Source: Plakobranchus ocellatus
Taxonomy: Eukaryota > Mollusca > Gastropoda > Plakobranchidae
Length of the DNA: 27,246 bases
Reading direction: 5' to 3'
NCBI GenBank assembly: GCA_019648995.1
Contig: BLXT01002832.1
Coordinates: 1,828,525-1,855,770 of the forward strand
Shown here: positions 11,365 through 22,000 of the stretch, one piece after another
Position numbering within the stretch: position 1 is the first letter of the stretch
Layout: each line of letters begins with the position of its first letter
Program-made: the position numbers and the translations under genes
Notes under the pieces: generated by a model
Seen by the model: only the letters and a program-made list of their open reading frames with translations
Told to the model about the DNA's origin: nothing
The model's database searches: none

Positions 11365-12290
11365 CTTCTTCTTCTTCTTCTTTTGGTGTCCGGTCTATAA
11401 CAACCATTAGCGATCATGTTCTCAGTTAACCTTAAAAGGATGTTATTGTTACCATTAGCTACTGTCCATGGGTTTATATTTTCAAGAACAGTTAATCTCT
11501 GCCTATTCCCACTATTTTGCCTTCAATCTCTCCAGTGATCGCTAAGTAGGTAGTACTCATCATCGCGTACCTTGTCTGGAACAGACATTGACGATCATGT
11601 TCCTCCACTCATACCTATTCTCAGTTAACCTTATAAAGTTGTTATTGCTACCCTTGCCTATTGTCCATGACTTAAGATTTTAAATAAATGTTATTCTCTG
11701 TCTACCTCTACTGCGTTTGCCTTCAATCTTTCTAGTAATTGCTAAGTGTTCTAAACCCTTATGTCGGAAAATATGGCCTAAAAACTGTAGTTGCCATTGT
11801 CTAATGGTTTTAATTAGTGATCGCTTAAGATTAGCCTCTTTCAGAACCAATCCATTTGACTTTTTTTCTGTCCATGATATCCTCATGATAAACCACATCT
11901 CTACTGCTTCTATGTTGTTTTTTTTAATTTCTTTGTTTATTGTCCAACACTCACTACCATACAAAAGTACTGACCATACATATGTTTTAATTACCCTTAT
12001 TTTGGTTGTCATACTTATGCTTCTATTTGCCAGTATATATTTCATTTTTTGGAATGTATCTTTAGCCATGGCTATTGTTTTACTTATTTCACTTTTGCAT
12101 CTGCCATCTGATGTTATCAGGTAACCTAGATGTTTGAATTTTGTAACTTGTTTGATTTTTTTCGCCTTTGCTAACGAGATATCACTTGGGGTTAGAGGAT
12201 TTCTTTTAAATGACCATACATTCCGTTTTCTTTGCATTCAAAGACGACCCATTCTTTCGCTCTCTAAAACTACAGTATCTAGATGTTTTA
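11365..12290 (-). mobile_element. 5'-truncated RTE-type non-LTR retrotransposon
   Basis: The minus strand encodes the C-terminal part of a LINE reverse-transcriptase polyprotein. Landmarks are QVTKFKHLGYLITSDGRCKS, IRVIKTYVWSVLLYGSECW, AVEMWFIMRISW, QWQLQFLGHIFRHKGLEHL, KIEGKRSRGRQR and the terminal WRNMIVNVCSRQGTR ending at TGA (11562-11560). This tail is typical of RTE/BovB-like elements. The element is dead. It lacks the endonuclease and catalytic reverse-transcriptase core, has an in-frame TAA at 11682-11680, and shows a frameshift near 12200-12215 where the upstream reading (NAKKTECMV) shifts frame. The 3' end is an (AAG)n tail (TTC repeats at 11366-11380). A possible short target duplication TAGTAC lies at 11360-11365 and 12293-12298. 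The 5' boundary is approximate. Confidence 0.8.
11390..11755 (-). repeat. Tandem duplication of the LINE 3' coding end
   Basis: The last ~60 codons and the sequence after the stop are two diverged tandem copies with a period of about 199-200 bp. GCCTTCAATCT occurs at 11519 and 11719, CTCAGTTAACC at 11421 and 11620, and GATCATGTT at 11412 and 11593. The outer copy (11390-11545) falls after the ORF stop and has lost part of the WRN-coding segment. Confidence 0.75.
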
Positions 12291-12298
12291 GGTAGTAC

Positions 12299-12562
12299 TA
12301 CAAAGTATTAAAAAGCTAAAATGTTAAGATTAAATTATAAGTCTCAAAATGATTATTATTCATTTGGAATGAAAAATAGCTGAAGATTCAACAGCACAAT
12401 TTGATAATTTTTTCCTAAAAGTGTATTCAGGCAAAAAATTTTTGTTATGCAAGCACCTTACAGATAACATATAATGAGGCCACTGTGAGTGTTATTTTCC
12501 TCTGCGTGTATCTACATTTTAGTGTCTTCTTTTAGTAGTCTTGCTCATTTATCAAAGAAAGC
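12299..12562. other. Spacer between the LINE and the ALG9 promoter region
   Basis: AT-rich, with no gene or repeat seen. It may contain distal promoter sequence for ALG9. Confidence 0.4.
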
Positions 12563-12604
12563 TATAAATGCATGATTATGGCCCCCGCCTTCTCATAACT
12601 TCCG
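12563..12604 (+). promoter_or_regulatory. Candidate ALG9 core promoter: TATAAA and ETS-like ACTTCCG
   Basis: TATAAA occurs at 12563-12568, and ACTTCCG, the reverse complement of the ETS core CGGAAGT, at 12598-12604. Both lie 155-196 nt upstream of the inferred ALG9 start codon. The region from about 12580 to 12660 is locally richer in G+C than its surroundings. Short motifs like these arise by chance, so this is only a candidate. Confidence 0.3.
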
Positions 12605-12688
12605 TGCGGAAAACTGAAAGTTGCCGACTTCCACAACAAGCCTCGGTCAGCCTCGGTCTGCTGTACTGAATTTGAAAATCAAACTAGA

Positions 12689-12708
12689 GGCTTAGATCTA
12701 TCTAAGCC
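12689..12708 (+). other. Perfect 9-bp stem hairpin ahead of the ALG9 start codon
   Basis: GGCTTAGAT and its exact reverse complement ATCTAAGCC are separated by two bases. The hairpin lies 51 nt upstream of the inferred ALG9 ATG and would be in the 5' UTR if transcription starts near 12600. A stem this tight could slow scanning ribosomes, or it may be a chance palindrome. Confidence 0.4.
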
Positions 12709-12758
12709 GAAAAAAGAAAATTTTGGGGATTTCGTTAAGGTAGAAGTTGTCACTCGAG

Positions 12759-15700
12759 ATGGCAATTGAGAAAAAAATTGCAGCAAAAAGAAACACAAGC
12801 AAAGCAAAACCTTCCAAGAAACATGCGAATTCAATATCAGAAAGGTGAATGACACTTTAAATCTATTTATAGGCTGCCACATCTAGATCTAGATCTAGAC
12901 AATGAAACAGCTGTTGATGAATGAGCCTTATGTAAACCTCAGATTTTCTGGGGTTTCAGAATAATAAAAGCGTTCTGTACCACAAACCTTACTCTTTTGT
13001 ATTTGCTGAATAAGCACACTAAGAGAAGTAAATTTGATAGCTAGATTTCTAACCACTTTGTCATCACAGTATAACCATTCAATGACATGAAAATAAAAAC
13101 ACAATTTCTTGAGATTACTTGCATTTTGTTTTTTAAATCAATTTTTGAATGGGACCTTATCAAGTAAAACTTGGTTGCTATTATTCAAGATGTTATCTGA
13201 GGCAATCAAACTTTTTTAGCAAAATTTAAAAAGATACTGTTATTTTTGGATGAAATTGTTTTTAATTTTTTTTTTTTTACATTTTTAATATTGTCAACAG
13301 TCAAATAAAATTGCTTTCATTTCGTCAATACTTTTGGAATATTGTCATGTGTGCATAATTGGAAATCTTTCATCTGTTTGAAAGCAATAACCTTCCATTT
13401 TTTAAAATTTTGCTTGGATGCCCATCTTAAATTGATTTATAGGGTTTTTTGTTGTTGTTTTTTTTTTTTTTCGCTTTTCTATATGCATTTTCAACAAATT
13501 AGAAATGGGTCTTTTTTTGGGGATCCGCATAATATAAAAAAGGCAATTTTAGTTATCTGTAGACAGTTTTTAAAATTACACAATAATTATGATGGTAGTA
13601 TTAATTGCTACAGAGTGACGATGTATCAATTAAGAAGCCATGAATTGCTACAGAGTGATGATATATCAAATAACAATCCGTTAATTGCTACAGAGTGATG
13701 ATGTATCAATTAACGGGCCGTTTATCTCTACAGAGTGAGGATTATCGGTTTACGAAGGGTTTTTGTAATTCTTCAGTAACTGGTGAGTAGACGTAGCCTA
13801 GTTTTTCTTTTTAACTAAGCTATTTCTGCTTCTGTTTCGTTTTTCTTTGCTGCTACAAGCGCGAAAATAGGGTGCCTGAGGTTAGTCAAGTTACATATTC
13901 ACTCATTCTTCATTGCAACAAAGATGGAGAGTTTTCTTCAATGGCAGTACAAGTCGTATGCAGAATTCGTCAAGGCGTTTACAAAATATAAAGAGGACAA
14001 TTGTGTTGCTTTTCGGAAAAAAATCAAGACAGACAATCACTTTCAACTCCTGTTCAAAGTCACATCCCGTAAGCGTGGGCCCACACTGGAGGCAGCAGTT
14101 CATGTATCCAATAATACATGTTTTTAAATACTCTCTTTCTTTAGTGAGAGCGCACACAAGTCAGCTACCTGTCGAAGCATTGTAGCTATCCTATGTATTT
14201 TACAGCCTGGTCTTACGCCAGTGGCTCTGTTGGGTTAAGGGATAGGGGGTGCCATTAAGTGACCACGCATAATTCTACTGCCGTTGCCACGCAAAACACG
14301 AGGCCAGTCATGTTACACAAATTATCAGGCTAACGTGTCGGTGGGTAGCGCACAGTAACTGCGACATCAGTCCTTCAAGTTAGCCATCACAGGTCGTGTT
14401 GCCTCCAGTGTGAGCCTGTGCTAATACTCACCATGTTACATTTTTGTGTGCAAATTTTGCAGCATTAGTGAAGGAAGAGAGGTTGATAACTATGTGATGA
14501 ATGTCGCAACATTAGTAAATTTGAAAGAGGAGTGTTAAGTGGTATAGGGGCAATAACTGAGTTTTGTTGATTTGGTTTTTTTGTATAGCTAGTCCACAAC
14601 AAGGTGATCTCAGGCCTTCAGGCCTTCTGTCAGGCCAGGGCGCCGGTGGCAGGGCTCAAGCCCACGACAGAAGAGCCCCTGCCGATTTCAGAGCAAATTC
14701 GCCATCCACTGTGCCACCGACGTCCCCAAGTTTTGTTGACAAAGTGTACATGCATAATGATCAACACTTTCATATTTGCATGGATATATTTTGTAATTCA
14801 AGCTAAAACTAGCACCAAATTTGTCATTAACTCTAACAACAAATAAGAATTCAAAACAAAACAAAAAAAGTAATCAACATATCTTTTATTGACTCAGCAT
14901 GTGACTTTGAAAAGTCACTTTTCAATGTCTTTTTTTTTTTAGGCGTGCATTAAAATTTAAAGATAAAAGCATTTTACAATGCTTTGAGATGTCTGTTACT
15001 CCCAATGCTGTTTCATGTATGTCTATAAAAAGTTTAACTTAAGTCCTGATTAATACCCTTGTAGAATGATTTATAAGGAACGGGGAAAATCTCATTGCAA
15101 ATTAAATTATTTAGTATCTTATCTAACCCCTCTGTGTAATGAACACCTTTAGCAACAAGCTCATTTAGAAAATGTAAGAAGTTTAAAAAAAAAACCACTC
15201 TTAAAAAAGCAAAATGCCTCTACAATATGGACCAGACACCTATTAAAAAAAAGAAAATATGAATCCCTCTTTTTCCATTGCACTCTTCCATTATCTTGCT
15301 CTGTTGTTATTAAAAAATGCTAGAGTAGATCTGTAAAGCTGTTTTATTTAAAACAAAACAAAACGATCCATTACATAGCTCAAAGATTAAACAAAAAATG
15401 ACCCTCAATGAATGGCACTAATGCTTTACAGCGCTACGTCTACACAGAGGAATGGAAAAAAAATAACCTTCTCCTATGGAATTGTATTTGAATAAGACAT
15501 TGTATTCAAAAATTTTCTTGCATTAGATTAGGCCTGGTAACAAAGGGCAGGCAGAGTCAATGAACACGTTGAAAAAAATAAATATTGGGCGTAACGTCAC
15601 ATAGTCATTTGAGCAACATATCACGACCAAAAAAAAAAAAAAAAGGCATGCTCGTCACTATATACTCTGTAGCATAGAACGGCCTGTTAAATTGATAATC

Positions 15701-18700
15701 ATGACTCTGTAGCAATTAACGGATCGTTAATTGATACATCATCACTCTGTAGCAATTAAGGGCGCGTTAATTGAGACATCATGACTCTGTAGCAATTAAC
15801 GACCTGTTAATTGATACATCGTCACTCTGTAGCAATTAATGCTACCAATTGTGATACATACATAAATAATTTTGATCATGTAGCAAAAATCAGATTCAAA
15901 CTACATAGTATAAGTTGTCCCATATATTGCATTACAGATGGATAGCAATGCTTACATTTTTTTTTTTAAAGGCTTGTTTTGTCAATAATTTGCTCTTTTG
16001 CCATTATTCTGCTTTATGTAAAAAAACATTTTGGATAAACTCTATTGGTTTTATTGACATCATTCATGTTTTTAATGCTGTTTTCTTTTAAAGCAAATCT
16101 GAGGAAGCAGAAATGACATCTGTTTCTGGACCCTTGGACCCGTGGACACCCAGTCCTGGAACTGCCTTCAAACTGCTTATGTCTACCCGGCTATGTGCAG
16201 CTTTGTGGAGCAGTGTGTCAGACTGTGATGAGACTTACAACTACTGGGAACCAGTGGGCACACATTTTTCTTATGCTCAGCTATATTTTCTCTTTATGCT
16301 TATTAAAACTCTCTATATTTGAATAGAGTTCTTTGTTTGTTTACATTGTCAGCAATGAGGTTGGATTACAAAATTTATAAATTATCTTCAAGAACCCAAT
16401 TTCATTATTTTTAATAGTACTGATGACATGTATAAATAAGAATTATTCCATTAACAGAAAATGTTCTAAAACGCCTTCTTACAACATAGTTCATATTGTA
16501 TGAGAGCACAGATAACTTACTCCTGGAGGAGGTTTTGATTTCTGATGTCTGTTCAGTTTAAAAATTCCAGTATTTTGTGCAAGTGACCTGAGAGGATAAA
16601 ATCATCTTTGATTTCTAATGATAGTTCAGTGTAAAGAATTGTTTGTTGATCACTGTTGTGGTGTTTTTCTATTTGCAAAAGTTATCTTTGTAGAGATGTG
16701 AATTGAGCAGAGCAATGGCATTGGTTGAATTAGAGAAATTTGGTCATTTATTTTTGTAAGGACTCGCAAAAAGGATTGTCAATTTGTAAATGTTTAATGT
16801 GTATTGTAATTTTTTTTTTATTTTTGTATGAGCTGTTGTGTAGGCTGTAAAGTTTTTGAGTAGTTTTATCAGGTTTTTTAAGGCACAGAACTGTTGAGAG
16901 AGAATTGAAGTCTTAATTCTTAACCGTTGAATGGTTCAGAAAATTGTGCATTATTTATTTGAAAGGGTTTCAAACTGCAGTGGAATGAATCAGAATTTTG
17001 TAGTCCTTTGTTAGTTTTTATCTCACATGACAAAGCCCATTATGTCCTACATCCTTTTCCCCTACAAAAGTATGGTTTTATCTAGCAAGATCATTATCTT
17101 TTCTGTTTTAAAGTTTTAAAACCAATATGAATTACAGTTCAAAAAAATAAAGGACAATACGAACAATCCAATTTGTTACAAAGATTCAATGTAGGCCTAT
17201 AGTGCAGCACAAAATGAGTCTGAGAAGTTTTAAAATCAGCCACTTGTGCATTTGCAAACCATGTCATTTTGTGGTATCACAACGCAAATGTTTGAAGAAA
17301 TATTTATTTATTTATTCTTACCTTTTGAACTTTTATAATGGCCTCTGCATTGGTTTATAATTTTTTTTTTTTAATTTTAATTTAATACCTTCTTTATCTG
17401 CTTTTGTCCGTTTTTTCACAGGCACATTTCTTGAAGTATGGCAAAGGTTTCCAAACCTGGGAATACTCACCAGAATATGCACTGCGATCTTATGCTTACA
17501 TTCTTCTGCATGTTATGCCCATGAAGCTTTTTACAACAGTCCTTGGGGATAATTCTGTGAGTGTTAGGCAACATGAAGCAGTTTTTATTTTCTTTAAATT
17601 TAATTTCTAACTTATTAGATTGGGATATAATGAGCACAGGCCATAAAACTATTTTTGCTCATGATGGAAAACATTTTAAAATGATGAATTCTTATTACGT
17701 TTTTTTTTTTTTTGGTGTTGTTACCGTAAACTCGATATTAAAGAGGCTTATTAACTATCATAAGAGACCCCCAAATTTGAAACCTATTTTTAATTTTTCT
17801 GTGAATGAAACTCTAATTTTGTCCAAAATATGTATAAAATGTTATCATAACTTAGTAGTGACTCAGACACAATGTCGTTTTGAAGTAATGGATTTTATTA
17901 TTGTTGGCTGCAAGTGTGATTTAATTAAAAAATTTTGGGGCTTTAATTTTGACATTGATGATTAAGAAACATGTATGGCATTTGCATATATTTGACAGAT
18001 CTTGGTGTTTTACATAACCCGATGTCTTTTAGGAATTGCTTGTGCTTCTTCAGAAGTCTTACTCTACAGGTAATTTTATTCATCTACATTATTGTGAAGT
18101 TGTCCACGCTATGTTTGAACAATTTCCAACTGATTGAAGAGCCTGGACATTTTTCCTCATTTAAGTGAAAACCACAGAAATTGAGTTATTGAATTTAAAA
18201 ATGTCAATTCTAAAGTTTCTTAAGAGCTATGGACTGAATAGTATAAAGATCTGCTCATCACCTGGCAGAGTTTGTTCAACATCAAATATTTTAATATGAG
18301 GTTGCTTTTTTCACCCATCTTGTACCACATTAATAATGTGATGTACATTAATTTGCAAAGAAGACAGGATGACTAGAAAAAACAGCATGGAAGGGACTGT
18401 AGATAGATAAATAGGCAGAGAAAAATTATCAATTTGGATACAATTAGCACAGCAGGGTTATTTAGGCAGGCAAGATGGCAGAAGTAAAAATATGTAAGAG
18501 ATAAGCTGGCAGATGCTTTGTATCCTGCAATGATTAAACAGTTGATGATGATGATGAGGAAAGATTCTATTATTTTTTTAAAGTCAGGAATAAAATCTTC
18601 TGACTTAAATTTTATGAATATAATTTTTCACTCTGAATTTTAAAGTTGTTTCCTACCTCACAGATGACGTGATAATCATATTCATGTCAGTAAAGCCAAT

Positions 18701-18978
18701 TATAGCCATAGATCTTATGTGTTGCTTGAAAATTGAACTATCTTTCTCACGTTTTTGTTTTATTGTTTTTTTTTTTTAATTCACAGAGGTGTGACCAAAT
18801 TGTACGGGCCCAACATTGCACGCTTATTCCTGGTGCTGCTACTGTTTTCTGCTGGGATGTTCATTTCCTCGACAGCCTTCTTACCCAGTAGCTTCTCCAT
18901 GTATCTCACAATGCTAGCATATGGTTCATGGTTTCTGGGAAAAGCCAGTGTAAGTTGAGATTTCTTGCTGTGTGCGTG

Positions 18979-19011
<33 letters not shown>

Positions 19012-22000
19012 GGATTTGTTTTCTTTTCCTTTTTTTGTCCTCTCAATTCCCTTTCTATTCCTCTGCTTTTTCTTTTCTGTGTTCTTTTCCTTTTATTTAT
19101 CTCTCACATGTGTTAATTGTATACCTTTCACCTATTAGATCGAAAAAAAATAAATAAATTGAGCAAGGCAGACAACTGCAGAGCATATTTTTATATTTCT
19201 TCGTTCAAAACACTTTTTGCTTATGTTGTTCCCATGTTTGTTTGTACTGAAAAAAACGGAAATTTCAATAAATATGAATTATTCTTTGTCTTCAGATTGC
19301 TATCATGTGTATTGCAGTAAGTGCAATATGGGGATGGCCTTTTGCTGCTGCACTGGGGTTAGTATCGGCTTATAAAGTCATCTCAGTATCCTGTACTCAT
19401 TTTCCCCTTAGAGGATTAATAAAGGATTGGCAATCAATGATACATTTCTAAAGGCCAGGCTGTCCATTATTATTAGTTTTATATCTATTTAAAGTGCCGC
19501 CTGATATATGTTGACAAATTTTAGAGCAATGAGTCAAGTAAATTTTCCACCATTTATGTACATAAATGAATTTCTGTTCATAGTTGAGATTTGATGATGG
19601 ACAATTAAAAAATGAAATGAGATTGAAATGTAATGTTTTAGAGAATATGTTTTTTTTGGGGGGGATATTATTTTTCACTCATGTTTTTTGTCTTGAAAGG
19701 TTACTGGCAATTATCACTTTGAAATTATTTTTTCAGAATACCCATAGCATTTGAGATGGTTATCTTGCGAAAAAAGTTTGTCTATTTCTTCAAATGGTGC
19801 GCAATTTCTGCAGTATTGTTTTTGGTAAGGAGATTTTTAAAAACAAAGAGAACATTAAATATATTTACAGTCTTTAATAAAGAGGGGAAAAAACTTGTTG
19901 AAGTCTTTCAAAAAAAAAAAAAAATTTAAGCTTTTGTTTGCTGTGTCTTGCTCTGATATGCTAGTCATTGCAAATAAGTCAAAAGTCAGTTTTATTGGTT
20001 TTGTTGTGGCAAGCACTCTTTATTGTTTATTATGTGTTTGGATGCTATTGAAACTGAAATGCTACAAATTTTAGGCATTTTCACTCATTTTTTAGAGGTA
20101 TTCATTATTTCGTAAGTAGAGGTTTTTTTTTTGTCTCCGTCTCCTTATACTTGTGAAGTTTATGTGAAAATGAGTATGATTTTGTTACTGAATGAGACAT
20201 ATTATAGCACCTACAGGAATGGAGGTGATGCTTTGATGCATCATTCAAATAACAAACCGTTTTAGTTTAGATGAACATCAGGACATCATAATTGCATGGG
20301 AACTTATATATATGCATTTGTTTTTTTCATAAAATGTTTAACATTTTAAGCAATGCTAATGATGCAACACTTTTTTTGTTCTTGAGCAACCATTGTCATA
20401 AGTGTTTTCTTGAATCCAGGACAGCAAAAGCAATTTACAGCATTATGCATACCTACATTGTCATTCAAGACCAGACAACATCCCATTTTAGAAAGATTTT
20501 TTTGGGGGGAAGGGGATAGATCTAGTTGTTTTGAACATTTTTAGAAAGAAATCAGTTCTGATATTGAGGTGTTTTTGGATTTTTTTTTGTGTTAGGGATG
20601 CATATTTCTTTCCTTCCATGTTAGTGATGATCTCAGATATTTGGAGGCTATGGTTTTGTTTCTTTTTGTCATTGTTGGTGACAAAATGAATTTGAGAATA
20701 AAAAGTCTAATGCTACTGTTTTAAGAACTGAACACCAAAGTTTGAAATTTGCCTTTAAGAGTAGAAGGTATGCTTGCTAATTTTCTGAAAATCTTATGGA
20801 CTTTGTAGATAGAAAAGAGCATATCTGTCCAGAGAGCTCTCTGATGATTGAATATGACCTTGAGAAAAAGAAAAAAAGATTTTTGAGTTTATGTTATTGG
20901 ATGCATATTCTTGAAAACAAGTATAAAAATACTCATATTTTGCCACATAATTAACATATATGTCTCCACTTTTCTTTATTATATGATGCAGTATCAAGCT
21001 TTATAAATGGTTTGAATATTTGAAAGCAGGAGGTTGTACTAGACTATACTGCTCTCAAGATATATTATTGTTCAGAGAAGTAATTCATGTTTTTAAAAGT
21101 GTCTCAACTTAAACTTTGAAATCTCATATCTTTTAATTTGCAAAACTCTCTTAATTGGTCTCGTCTTGTCAGTTTTTATTACAAAGCACTACTCTGTGTT
21201 TATGATATCTTCAGATACCTTTAGTGGTGGTTGATATGCATCTCTATGGCAAGCTGGTAGTGGCTCCTCTCAACATCATCCTCTATAATGTCATCAGTGG
21301 ACACGGGCCAGAACTTTATGGTAATGCCTCAAATATATGTAATTTATTTTTTTTCTTCTTTTTTTTTAATATTCAAAAGGTTATTAAGGGTTTATTTTGA
21401 GTTGGATTTAGATCTAATTTTTTTAAATCAGAAATTTTAGAACCCATGTCATTTGTTTGTAATGAAAAATCAAGACATTGTCACTCTTAAGTGTCAATAC
21501 TCATACAGATCTTCATCTTTAACTTAGATTTGCTGTTGGGTGTTTCGTACCAAAAAATTTTGCTTTAAATAAGCACTGAATCTAAAGCAACCATTAGGAA
21601 AATGCAGTTATGGTTGTAACACATTGCATGGTGTAATGCCTGCCATTATGTGATTTTCTTTTTTTTTTGCCCAGCATTAGATACAGAACTTTCAAGTAAA
21701 TTTTTCTTCCTAGACAAAAGCTTTAAGGCGAGACATTTCCCAAATATCAGGACTGCAAATAAATCCATCACAGACAATTCAGACAAACTTAATCTATTTA
21801 CAAAAATTGCTTAGCAGATAAAATCACATGAGCTCTATTCACAACCTTCCTGTGGTGTAAATGTCACAACGAACTATTGTGTTATATTTTACTAGACTCA
21901 TTTTATGGGCCATAGTTCTAATTCCAGCTTCAGAAGTGAACAACTGTTACACTGTACTGAAGATTTCTTGGTTGCAACTTTTTTTTTCCCATCATCTTAT

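Larger units (their letters stand above)
13594..15846 (+). mobile_element. Mutator-like (MULE) DNA transposon, non-autonomous, in ALG9 intron 1
   Basis: The element is 2253 bp. Its outermost 40 bp match in inverted orientation at 39 of 40 positions, both ends starting GGTAGYATTAATTGCTACAG. Direct copies of a 9-bp target site flank it, AATTATGAT at 13585-13593 and AATTGTGAT at 15847-15855, with one mismatch. Each terminal inverted repeat extends inward as an array of 40-bp monomers. A 9-bp duplication with long, internally repetitive inverted repeats is the hallmark of the Mutator superfamily. No DDE transposase core is visible, so I call it non-autonomous or decayed. The interior carries a ZSWIM3/FAR1-like exon on the plus strand (13924-14068), a SINE on the minus strand (14583-14741) and otherwise AT-rich sequence. 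It lies wholly within intron 1 (12845-16093). Confidence 0.8.

Noticed and set aside
13600-13740. Regularly spaced 40-bp repeats as a CRISPR-like array
   Set aside because: The repeats are contiguous with no unique spacers, have an inverted partner array at 15661-15846, and lie in eukaryotic DNA. They are transposon termini.
14590-14741. Functional tRNA gene on the minus strand
   Set aside because: The A and B boxes are present, but the acceptor and anticodon stems do not pair well, and a tRNA-unrelated body and A-rich tail follow. It is a SINE.
13785-15443. GTAGACGTAGC at 13787-13797 and its inverse at 15433-15443 as inner inverted repeats of the MULE
   Set aside because: The 11-bp match lies at different distances from the two ends (about 193 and 403 bp) and the flanking bases do not align. 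It is likely coincidence.
18370-18557. LINE 3' end in ALG9 intron 4 with a (GAT)n tail
   Set aside because: Only the TGATGATGATGATGAGG tail and a vague EDRM-type reading suggest it. Stops interrupt every frame and no signature motif is visible.
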